A stretch of 12,890 nt of DNA from an uncultured Collinsella sp. (GTDB lineage Bacteria > Actinomycetota > Coriobacteriia > Coriobacteriales > Coriobacteriaceae). The notes beneath the pieces are model-generated. The model ran no database searches and was not told the DNA's origin. It was given only the letters and a program-made list of their open reading frames with translations. The stretch is taken from contig USFU01000033.1 in the NCBI GenBank assembly GCA_900554135.1, positions 1-12,890 on the forward strand. Reading direction: 5' to 3'. This document shows, in pieces, positions 6,701-11,910 of this stretch. The position numbers and the translations under genes were made by a program. The first letter of the stretch is position 1. The number at the start of each line of letters is the position of its first letter.

Positions 6701-6841
6701 GGTGGTGTGGCGCAGCACGTAGGCGTCCGAATCGAGCTCGGGCACGGTTTCGCAGCGCTCGACGGCAAAGCCGTGGCAGGTGGTACCGGGCGCCAGCAGT
6801 GCGGCGGCAGCGGCGCGCGGGTCGGTTGGGGTGGTGGACAT
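3797..6841 (-). CDS. M16C zinc metallopeptidase, presequence protease (PreP)-like
   Basis: A 1014-residue cytosolic peptidase (no signal peptide) of family M16C, which by family knowledge encloses and degrades short unstructured peptides in a clamshell chamber. The inverted zinc motif HxxEH is at 80-84 in FHILEHSVLCGS, with H80 and H84 as ligands and E83 as general base. E195 in VVFNEMKGA is the likely third ligand. Family segments KEPFVDLIKSSMQTFLNAMTYPDKT, YPVATTNEQD and QEGWHYE lie between these. The C-terminal half keeps the R-x-K-GGAYG substrate-binding motif (871-878). The length is as expected for the four-domain protein, and all active-site motifs are present. I chose the ATG at 6839-6841 because AAAGGAG lies 7 bases upstream; the open frame extends 70 codons further, but into the repeat array. 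TATACT at 6894-6899 (- strand) is a possible -10 with no clear -35. A terminator follows the stop directly. Confidence 0.95.
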   Translation of the reverse strand: MSTTPTDPRAAAAALLAPGTTCHGFAVERCETVPELDSDAYVLRHTTSGARLLYLACDDENKAFAIGFKTPPADSTGVFHILEHSVLCGSAKFPVKEPFVDLIKSSMQTFLNAMTYPDKTIYPVATTNEQDLYNLMDVYLDAVFNPAIYTKPTIFEQEGWHYELDLPEGAESEGDGSAASLRKGTLRYNGVVFNEMKGALSDPMSVLDDAVNAALYPDTAYAHESGGDPRAIPALTYEQFLNTHARHYNPSNSYITLYGDLDVDRALAFLDERYLSQPSAASRRMDAAVAAGEDPSTLAPDPLGVQAPVTCEYKRVEMATTPENALVGLGLVLGSALDRKRTIAADILFEALLGSNEAPVKKAILAAGLGGNVVSYTAAESLQPYELIMLQNAQPGVARELRRVFQDACRDLCEHGVPRERLEAIISSNEYDLRQRDYGIADGVAIACDALSTWLYDDDAATLALKYGPVYEELRGELDGSYFEDLLRELVLENDHMALVELVPVDAAEGSEGAEAAELAAKRDAMTDAELADVVERTAALRAAQEAEDTPEDKATLPRLRVSDIGEARPEPPLVVDTTAPIPCLRHGIPTNRLAYAMQYFDLSCVAFEDLPYVTLLCRLLKQLPTREHSAEELDNLLAGKLGFLSFTTEVMTQPDVDGVRPYLLVSAGALSEKIDALASLPREVWSSTLLADADADRVRDVLTQIRIGLEQGFINNGHSAALGRAMSYSSPSAVVREQLSGVDFYLFLRDLLEHFDERLDDLRAKLAALADRIFVADGCMASFTGSDEDFDAYWDAADDLGLGAGAERVAGSDALVVPAPCDRHEAFVIPSDICFAASACDPRRLGIDVTGAWAVAANALSYDYLWNEIRVKGGAYGCGFRAAGERQAAFYTYRDPAIDPSIERVARAGEWLGSFEPDEAAFEGFIVSCVSGMDAPVKPYALTKRRNTTYLAGLDPHAREERRAQMLAATPGELRSLGADVTRIAAASPTCVFGGCDVIAKSNAGFNVVDLLA

Positions 6842-6978
6842 ATGCAGTCTCCTTTGACGCCCCAGCGGGGGCGAATCGAGTCGAATCCTCGAGAGTATAC
6901 CCATAAGGAGCGCCCGGCCTGCGACGAACTGGAGGTAATGCCGCTGAGGAGTCGATGCATCCTGACCGCCCGCCGCAC

Positions 6979-7173
6979 GAGCGTGGATATCTGGACGAAC
7001 GAGCGTGGATTTTCGGACGCCCACGGCATGAGAGTGGAAAATCGGACACACGAGAGTGGATATTCGGACGCAAATTGAATGAGAGTGGATTTTCAGACGG
7101 AATCAGCCTTAAATCGCCCAAAAACCGTCCAATAATCCACTCTCATTTTCCAGCCGTCCGAAAATCCACGCTC
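6979..7173. repeat. Seven-unit array of a 19-bp motif, five direct and two inverted
   Basis: Units of the form GAGMGTGGATWTTCGGACG start at 6979, 7001, 7030, 7052 and 7081 on the + strand. Inverted units occupy 7126-7144 and 7155-7173, and the last is identical to the unit at 7001-7019. Start-to-start distances are 22, 29, 22, 29 and, in the inverted pair, 29, so the direct part is a 51-bp period of two units separated by 3 and 10 bases. The last direct and first inverted units form a perfect 14-bp dyad (7078-7091 with 7134-7147). The array lies between the divergent peptidase and AlbA_2 genes. The 22/29 spacing is not a multiple of three, which argues against a coding repeat. Confidence 0.85.
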
Positions 7174-7187
7174 ATCCATTACCCACA

Positions 7188-7257
7188 CATCTCTCATCTC
7201 TCACTCGTCTCTAAGCCGAGAGATAAAGAGAAAGACGAGAGATAATCACGAGAGATG
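7188..7257. repeat. GAGAGAT-rich repeat, copy 1 (imperfect palindrome)
   Basis: Bases 7197-7256 match 7363-7421 at about 54 of 60 positions with one gap. The copy is also roughly self-complementary: CATCTCTC (7188-7195) mirrors GAGAGATG (7250-7257), and CTCGTCT (7204-7210) mirrors AGACGAG (7233-7239). It contains several CGAGAGAT repeats. It lies about 50 bases upstream of the candidate -35 of the AlbA_2 gene. Confidence 0.75.
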
Positions 7258-7304
7258 ACAATGCTGCCAAGAGACAAATTACGAATCGATTCTTCAAATA
7301 CTGA

Positions 7305-7333
7305 TTGTTCTACCAGCAAAAACATGTTTTAAT
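7305..7333 (+). promoter_or_regulatory. Candidate promoter of the AlbA_2/HATPase gene
   Basis: TTGTTC (7305-7310), a 17-base spacer and TTTAAT (7328-7333) make a fair sigma-70 promoter in the most AT-rich part of the divergent region. It lies between the two 60-bp repeats, giving a leader of about 145 bases that includes repeat copy 2. No other good match was seen closer to the gene. Confidence 0.35.
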
Positions 7334-7362
7334 GAAGCAAATGGTTGATAGTTTATCTTTCA

Positions 7363-7421
7363 TTTCTCACTCATCTCTAAGGCGAGAGACAAGAGAAAGA
7401 CGAGAGATAATTACGAGAGAT
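7363..7421. repeat. GAGAGAT-rich repeat, copy 2
   Basis: A direct copy of 7197-7256, 166 bases downstream, with about five substitutions and one deleted A. It ends 64 bases before the AlbA_2 gene start and would be transcribed as part of its leader. TCTCTAAGGCGAGAGA at its centre can form a short hairpin. Confidence 0.75.
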
Positions 7422-7485
7422 AGCAGAGAGACGAGGGAAGCCCATTGGGGCGCTCGCCGCCGAGTCGAGACGAAGGGGCATGCAG

Positions 7486-8952
7486 ATGAACGAAAGCGAG
7501 CTGACCAATCTGCTCGGGTCTTTAAGGCGCATGGGCTCGGATGATCTTAACGTCGAAGTAAAGGAGAGCGCCACGACGCTTTCCCGCGACGTGTGGGAAA
7601 CAGTGAGCGCCTTTGCAAACACTGCCGGCGGAATCATCGTGCTCGGAGTGAGCGAGCGCGCAGGTTTTGTCTCGGTTGAGAACTTCGAGACCGAGAAAGT
7701 GCTCAACCAATTTGTCGCAGGCATGGGCGATGCCGGCGGCCGAGGAAAGCTAGCTAATCCGCCCAAATACACCATTGAGCGAGTGGAGCTCCAGGGCACT
7801 ATCGTTCTTGTCATCACGATCGAGGAGCTCGACCCGTCGAGCAAGCCCTGCTATGTAATAGAGCGCGGCGCCCAGGGCGGCAGCTACAAGCGCATCGACG
7901 ACAAAGACGTGCCGCTTTCATCGACCGAGGTACTCGCGTTGGCGTCATACGGTCGAACGACTCCGAGCGATCGCGACGCGGTGCCGGGTGCAAGCGCGGA
8001 TGACCTTGACGAAACATTGGTCGACCGTACGATAGATAGGGCTTTCTCGTTGACGCCCCGGGCGATGCGCGGTGCGCCGGACAAGCAAACGAAGCTGGAG
8101 CGTCTAAATATCTTTGATTCCCAAGGTAATGTCACCAAGGCTGGACTTCTAGCTGTGGGCACCTACCCTCAGCAGTTCTATCCCAAGCTCTTTATCGACG
8201 TGGCTGTACATGCGGGAACCCAGAAAGGCACAGCGGGGTCGCTGAGGTTCATGGACCGCACGATCTGTGAGGGAACGTTGGGCGAGATGATCTCGGATGC
8301 TGTCGCGGCCGTCGCCAAGAATTTGCGGCGAACCTCGACCATCCAAGGCGTCTCGCGTGTCGACTCGCTGGAGATCCCCGAGGAGGTCCTGCGTGAGGCG
8401 ATTGCCAACGCGGTGATTCACAGGGAATATGGGGACCGTTTCTGCGGGCAATCGATTGCGGTCGACGTCTTTGACGACCGTGTCGAGGTGGCGAATCCTG
8501 GCGGCCTTTACGGGGGAAAGACTCGCGAGAACTTGTTTGACGGCAGCTCCCGATGCCGTAACGCGACGCTCGTGAAACTCATGTCGATTGTCCCGCTGCC
8601 GGATGGCGCAGGTTCGCCGGCTGAGGGCAATGGCTCGGGCATCCCGATGATGATCGATGCCATGCGCGCGCATGGTCTGGCCGAGCCCCTGTTCTGCCCG
8701 GGGTTCGATCGGTTCAAGGTCGTACTTTACCGTTCAAAGATCGAGCCGGTCGATCATGGCGGGGGCTTAATTGTGACGGCACTCAAACACTACGGCGAGC
8801 TGGGGACGCGTGAGCTGGCAGAACGCACGGGGCTTACAATTTCCCAGGTTAGGTCGCGCGTCAACGCGCTCATTGCTCAAGGCGAGCTTGAGCCCACGGC
8901 GCCGGCGACGAGCCGCAACCGCAAGTATCGACTGTCAGAGCGCGTGGAATAA
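7486..8952 (+). CDS. AlbA_2 (Schlafen-like) / HATPase / winged-helix protein
   Basis: A 488-residue cytosolic protein of the widespread family often annotated as ATP-binding protein or putative transcriptional regulator. The N-terminal AlbA_2 domain (about 21-150) shows VEVKES at 23-28, SAFANTAGGIIVLGVSE at 41-57 and GSYKRI at 132-137, a putative nucleic-acid-binding fold. The C-terminal HATPase_c_4 part has the N-box REAIANAVIHREY (303-315), the segment VANPGGLYGG (335-344), SRCRN (355-359) and a glycine-rich GNGSGI (381-386). A winged helix follows (about 430-488: GTRELAERTGLTISQVRSRVNAL). I prefer the ATG at 7486 because AAGGGG (7473-7478) is 7 bases before it; the ATG at 7480 is only one base from that site. 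The gene stands alone behind a repeat-rich leader that may hold its operators. The physiological target is unknown for most of this family. Confidence 0.9.
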   Translation: MNESELTNLLGSLRRMGSDDLNVEVKESATTLSRDVWETVSAFANTAGGIIVLGVSERAGFVSVENFETEKVLNQFVAGMGDAGGRGKLANPPKYTIERVELQGTIVLVITIEELDPSSKPCYVIERGAQGGSYKRIDDKDVPLSSTEVLALASYGRTTPSDRDAVPGASADDLDETLVDRTIDRAFSLTPRAMRGAPDKQTKLERLNIFDSQGNVTKAGLLAVGTYPQQFYPKLFIDVAVHAGTQKGTAGSLRFMDRTICEGTLGEMISDAVAAVAKNLRRTSTIQGVSRVDSLEIPEEVLREAIANAVIHREYGDRFCGQSIAVDVFDDRVEVANPGGLYGGKTRENLFDGSSRCRNATLVKLMSIVPLPDGAGSPAEGNGSGIPMMIDAMRAHGLAEPLFCPGFDRFKVVLYRSKIEPVDHGGGLIVTALKHYGELGTRELAERTGLTISQVRSRVNALIAQGELEPTAPATSRNRKYRLSERVE

Positions 8953-9052
8953 ATGCGTTAGTGGACGAGGCGAACCAATAATCGACCCTCAATTGACGCC
9001 CACTAAGATAAAGCGGTTGTTGCTCAGTCGACGGTGATGCTAAAGACTCGGC

Positions 9053-9544
9053 TTACGCCGGCATGGCCCCGAACCCGTCCATCAAGAACAGCCTAAGAAC
9101 CAGCTTGATGACATATCCCGGTTTGACTTCAGCCGCGTCAAAGACGTGGCGCTCGGCGAGCTCGCTGCAGTATGCATAGATGTCGCGGATGAGTTTCGCG
9201 CCCGAGAGCGTAAACATGTAGCCTGCGTCCGAAAGCGCATTGGGCGCGGCGGGCAACTTGGCCATGTGACAGAACGTTTGCAGGTCGGGCGCCATAACAT
9301 TCTGGTAGTCGAGGTGGCCGCTGGCATCCTGTGCGGCAAGCTCCAATTGGCGCACAAAATCCAGCGCCGCCGCTAACACAAAGCTCGGCGTAGGTGCATT
9401 GACGTCTTGAGTGGTCGCCACAAGCCTGCCCGCCGCCTGCGTGATAAGCCAAGCGACCTCGCGCTGGCAACGCACAGCCTTGCGCGTAACCGGCTTGATG
9501 GACGAAGAAGAAACGCTCCCCTTAGGCGGATTCGAAGCAGCCAT
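9053..9544 (-). CDS. Unrecognised 163-residue protein
   Basis: I do not recognise this protein. The ATG at 9542-9544 is preceded at 5 bases by GGAGG, a good ribosome site, and the frame stays open for 163 codons to TAA, which supports a real gene. The first 20 residues are Ser/Pro/Lys-rich and look disordered. The rest reads as mostly helical and soluble, with segments such as REVAWLITQAAGRLV, FVLAAALDFVRQLELAAQ, LSGAKLIRDIYAYCSELAERH and GYVIKLVLRLFLM. There is no signal peptide, no clear membrane helix and no metal motif. TATACT at 9602-9607 (- strand) could be its -10. The gene is divergent from the restriction-domain-like gene to its right and convergent with the AlbA_2 gene. It is probably a lineage-restricted protein. 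Confidence 0.65.
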   Translation of the reverse strand: MAASNPPKGSVSSSSIKPVTRKAVRCQREVAWLITQAAGRLVATTQDVNAPTPSFVLAAALDFVRQLELAAQDASGHLDYQNVMAPDLQTFCHMAKLPAAPNALSDAGYMFTLSGAKLIRDIYAYCSELAERHVFDAAEVKPGYVIKLVLRLFLMDGFGAMPA

Positions 9545-9656
9545 AAGACCCTCCCATGAACAATCCGGCCCAACAAGCCCGGATGAAACACGTGCTACAT
9601 CAGTATACAGGGGAGTGGGGTACGAGCGAGCCAGCGGCAAACCGAGAACATCAACG

Positions 9657-10079
9657 ATGCGCCGATCGCGGGATTCAGGGATCTTCTGGCCGGGCCAGGA
9701 TCGGGTGAAGCAAGATCCCAATAAGACCTTTGCGCTTTCGGTCCATAACTCTAGAAAGAGCTTCTACACCGATGTACCTCCGCTCTATTTGGACGATGGT
9801 ACGTGGGTCATTAAGTACTCGGTTCAAGCGCCGGGTACCGTTGGTTCTCGAGACCAGAATTACAACCGTAAAATGCTCAACTGCATGGAATGTGGCGTCC
9901 CAGTTGGAGTCATATTTGCAACCGAGGTGGGCTATAAGGTGCTCGGCCTTGCGTTTGTTGAGCGGTTCGAGCCAGAAAACGGATGGTTTGGACCCAATAC
10001 GGTGTTTCTTGAGGCCCATCGCATTGAGTTCGATCACTCGGAAAAGAAGCGTGAAAAGGCGGGGCTTCTGCCGTATTAG
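9657..10079 (+). CDS. Stand-alone domain resembling the N-terminal half of HNH restriction endonucleases
   Basis: The 140-residue reading has the pattern I associate with the SRA/PUA-like recognition half of certain HNH-type restriction enzymes: a GIFWP start (8-12), ALSV (26-29), a Y-x-D segment (37-39), DDGTWVIKYS (46-55), an NYNRKML helix (68-74), VPVGVIF (81-87) and YKVLGLAFVERFE (93-105). Full proteins carry an HNH nuclease domain after this region. Here a stop follows a short charged tail, and no HNH pattern appears in any + frame up to the next gene. It is therefore either an orphan reader domain or the remnant of a truncated enzyme. The start is uncertain: the ATG at 9657 has no good ribosome site, and the frame is open upstream to 9411, overlapping the opposite-strand gene. 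Composition looks less GC-rich than the metabolic genes. Confidence 0.5.
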   Translation: MRRSRDSGIFWPGQDRVKQDPNKTFALSVHNSRKSFYTDVPPLYLDDGTWVIKYSVQAPGTVGSRDQNYNRKMLNCMECGVPVGVIFATEVGYKVLGLAFVERFEPENGWFGPNTVFLEAHRIEFDHSEKKREKAGLLPY

Positions 10080-10201
10080 CGTATTTGGCTTTGGCGGTCT
10101 TTTAAGATCGTGTTGTTTGATCGGATCGCGTGGCGATGCAATCTCGCGCCCGCCCGCCGGTGCATGCTCTTCCTGATTTGCATAGCGAGAGGGGAGCGTG
10201 T

Positions 10202-10486
10202 ATGAGCTGGCGAGGCGATATTGCGATGGGGAAGTTTGGATTTGTGCCGTGTGCCCTTATAGACAACAATATGTTTCCGAACGTAGAGGTTGATTGCGGG
10301 TCGTTTGCTGTCGCCTGTCCTTGCTGCGGCTCGCAAATATCGTGTCTCGACATTCGGTTCATCGATGCACGTGACAGGTTCAGCGACGAAGTGAGGAAGC
10401 GTACGGGCGTTCATATGCCGGTGTATCCGGAGCAATGCCCTGTTTGTGGCCTCGATATCGTGTACGACGCCGGCGACGAGGGATAG
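10202..10486 (+). CDS. Small zinc-ribbon protein, 94 residues
   Basis: A short protein with two CxxC knuckles, CPCC at 39-42 and CPVC at 79-82, separated by a 36-residue segment, the layout of a zinc ribbon. Other cysteines are at 17, 32, 41 and 48. The ATG at 10202 has a purine-rich GAGGGGAG about 7 bases upstream; an in-frame ATG at 10130 has none. There is no membrane helix. It follows the restriction-domain-like gene by 122 bases on the same strand and is convergent with the DUF5710 gene, whose stop lies 38 bases away. I do not recognise a named family. A nucleic-acid or protein-binding role is only suggested by the zinc knuckles. Confidence 0.7.
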   Translation: MSWRGDIAMGKFGFVPCALIDNNMFPNVEVDCGSFAVACPCCGSQISCLDIRFIDARDRFSDEVRKRTGVHMPVYPEQCPVCGLDIVYDAGDEG

Positions 10487-10524
10487 GTGATGCGGAGGAG
10501 CTGGCTGTGAAGGTATCTCCGTCT

Positions 10525-11211
10525 CTACAAATAAATCCCCTCACCGAGTTGCTTGTGAAACTTGGCGTGATGGTCGCGCGCCCAGGTAAAGAGCGCCTGG
10601 TCAAAGTCGGTGCGCGTGGCCGGGACGCCAAAGACGCCGGCAACTTCGACGCGCACAAACTCCAGTGCCGGCAGCTTGTTGATGGCAGTGAGGGCAAACG
10701 GGGACGAGGGCTCCTCGAACAGATAGCGGCTGCCTTGCAGCGCGTCGCAACTGGTGCACGTGTTGCCGAGCGACGGGGCTTTGGAGGCTCGTGCGCCTAC
10801 GGGCTTGTAGCCGCAGCGCTTATGAAGGTAGTCGCGGATCTCGCCCGGCACGCAGCCAAGAGCGGGCACGATGGCGAGTGCGTTGGCGTTGGCCGTGTCG
10901 ATGGCAATGTGCCCGGCTTCGTTGGGCGCGTGCGCGATGGCGATGCTCTCGTCGTTATCGGTTCGATAGGGAATGCCGAAGGCCGCGACCGAGGTCTCTT
11001 TGTGACACTTCCAGCACTCGCGCTTGCCCAGTACTAGATATATATACGGCGCTGAGGGGTTGGATCGGTCAACACCGGGCAGCCACTCGGCAAAGGGCTC
11101 GGGGTTGACGCCGCTGGGTACATACCAGATCTTTTTGGTCCGGTCCCATTTGGCGCCCAGCGCCTTGGCTTCTTCTTTGTGCGAAAAGGGGACATCGAGC
11201 TCGGTGCGCAT
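10525..11211 (-). CDS. DUF5710-domain protein with two zinc knuckles
   Basis: A 228-residue protein opening with a DUF5710 domain (about 4-44): LDVPFSHKEEAKALGAKWDRTKKIWYVP, then F-x2-WLP. By family knowledge this small domain often occurs in DNA-processing proteins of plasmids and conjugative elements, frequently next to primase or topoisomerase-type modules. Two CxxC pairs follow, CWKC at 66-69 and CTSC at 152-155, about 80 residues apart, which might close one zinc site or two half sites. The C-terminus (about 170-228) contains an aromatic, basic segment (FTWARDHHAKFHKQL). The ATG at 11209-11211 has AAGGAG 6 bases upstream; an in-frame ATG 36 bases further out has none. It is probably monocistronic. 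The precise function is unknown. Confidence 0.8.
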   Translation of the reverse strand: MRTELDVPFSHKEEAKALGAKWDRTKKIWYVPSGVNPEPFAEWLPGVDRSNPSAPYIYLVLGKRECWKCHKETSVAAFGIPYRTDNDESIAIAHAPNEAGHIAIDTANANALAIVPALGCVPGEIRDYLHKRCGYKPVGARASKAPSLGNTCTSCDALQGSRYLFEEPSSPFALTAINKLPALEFVRVEVAGVFGVPATRTDFDQALFTWARDHHAKFHKQLGEGIYL

Positions 11212-11261
11212 GGCGGCTCCTTGGTGCTGCAGGTGCAAGTGGCTCAAGGATACCGCAGGGT

Positions 11262-11495
11262 GTGGACGTTGTGGCGTTTTGCCGAGAAGCTGCGGCGCGG
11301 ACTGGTTGGTTACGCCGTTGGATAAATTGGCAAGTAGATGGTCGGCTTTTGGCCAGTTGGGCGGTTGGAGCAGCTTGCGGCGCAGCTTTGTGCCTGGTTA
11401 TTGTTGATGTTGGGGTATTGAATTTGTTTGGCTGCCATTTGTCAGGTGAATTGATGCTACGTTGCGATGACGGTTGGAGCTGCCAGCGGATTTGA
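11262..11495 (+). CDS. Possible small membrane peptide (weak)
   Basis: The 335-base stretch between the DUF5710 start and the tRNA gene holds one tentative + strand frame of 77 codons, starting with GTG at 11262 and ending with TGA. AAGGA lies about 9 bases upstream of the GTG. The product would have a hydrophobic segment at about residues 29-55 (LLASWAVGAACGAALCLVIV) that could span a membrane. Trp and Cys content is high, and the frame could be chance. Nothing else is recognisable in this stretch before the tRNA terminator. Confidence 0.22.
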   Translation: MDVVAFCREAAARTGWLRRWINWQVDGRLLASWAVGAACGAALCLVIVDVGVLNLFGCHLSGELMLRCDDGWSCQRI

Positions 11496-11501
11496 CGACA
11501 T

Positions 11502-11538
11502 AAAACAAAACAGCCCAGAGGACATAGCCTCTGAGCTG
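11502..11538 (-). terminator. Intrinsic terminator of the tRNA-Val gene
   Basis: On the - strand CAGCTCAGAGG pairs with CCTCTGGGCTG (11 bp, one G-U) around a 6-base loop, followed by TTTTGTTTT (11502-11510). It begins 8 bases after the encoded CCA end of the tRNA. Confidence 0.92.
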
Positions 11539-11546
11539 CGAACATT

Positions 11547-11621
11547 TGGTGGGCGTTAGAAGATTTGAACTTCTGACCTCTTCCGTGTCAGGGAAGCGCT
11601 CTCCCCCTGAGCTAAACGCCC
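11547..11621 (-). tRNA. tRNA-Val (anticodon GAC), CCA end encoded
   Basis: The - strand folds as a complete tRNA of 75 bases including CCA. The acceptor stem GGGCGTT (11615-11621) pairs with AACGCCC (11551-11557). The D arm is GCTC-AGGGGGA-GAGC. The anticodon stem CTTCC/GGAAG holds the loop CTGACAC with anticodon GAC, reading valine codons GUC/GUU. The variable region is short, and the T arm AGAAG-TTCAAAT-CTTCT is intact. The discriminator is A at 11550, and CCA is encoded at 11547-11549. No second copy of the tRNA 3' end is seen in the window, so there is no sign of an integrated element using it here. Confidence 0.97.
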
Positions 11622-11650
11622 GATCAAGGGTGCGCAAGTGCGCAAGGGAT

Positions 11651-11679
11651 AATATAACGGAGCCTGAACTCGGTGGCAA
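11651..11679 (-). promoter_or_regulatory. Promoter of the tRNA-Val gene
   Basis: On the - strand TTGCCA (11674-11679) and TATATT (11651-11656) are separated by 17 bases, a good sigma-70 match about 30 bases upstream of the tRNA 5' end. Between promoter and tRNA lies a short direct repeat of TGCGCAAG (about 11631-11646), part of the transcribed leader. Confidence 0.8.
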
Positions 11680-11910
11680 GAACATTTTTAAAAATCGCTT
11701 ACATTGTGGAATTCGGGGGCTTTGCCATATCCATTTCAAAAGAGTCTGCTGCCGCGATTTGGCTGTCGCATAATGCAAGGCCATTGCAGTGTCGAGCTAT
11801 GGAAAGACGCCTGCGGAATTGTCCTACCGATAAGCGGACAAGCCTCCAGCTGGTGCCTTCGCCGTGGTAAGGTAAGCCGAATTGTTTCCAGGCCGTTTCG
11901 GGGGAGTGGA

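Noticed and set aside
6842..7051. N-terminal extension of the M16C peptidase by 70 codons
   Set aside because: The extension is translated repeat DNA, while the internal ATG at 6841 has AAAGGAG at proper distance and begins at the usual family N-terminus.
3683..7078. Very long open frame on the + strand, 1131 codons
   Set aside because: It lies antisense to the M16C peptidase, which has all family motifs. Its product is a biased Val/Ala/Arg/His-rich string without domains, as expected from the complement of GC-rich codons.
6979..7173. CRISPR array
   Set aside because: The repeats are spaced by only 3 or 10 bases, vary in sequence, include inverted units, and no cas gene is present.
6955..7245. 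Open frame on the + strand spanning the 19-bp repeat array
   Set aside because: Its apparent peptide repeats only reflect the DNA repeat; unit spacings of 22 and 29 shift the frame from unit to unit, and there is no ribosome site.
8958..9006. Terminator between the AlbA_2 gene and the 163-residue gene
   Set aside because: TTAGTGG and CCACTAA form only a 7-bp stem with a 35-base loop and no T run, so it is not a convincing terminator.
11547..11621. Attachment site of an integrated element at the tRNA-Val 3' end
   Set aside because: No second copy of the tRNA 3' end and no integrase gene occur in the window.
11680..11910. Riboswitch in the leader of the EamA gene
   Set aside because: A few short dyads such as GTCC/GGAC are present, but no known riboswitch core could be matched by eye.
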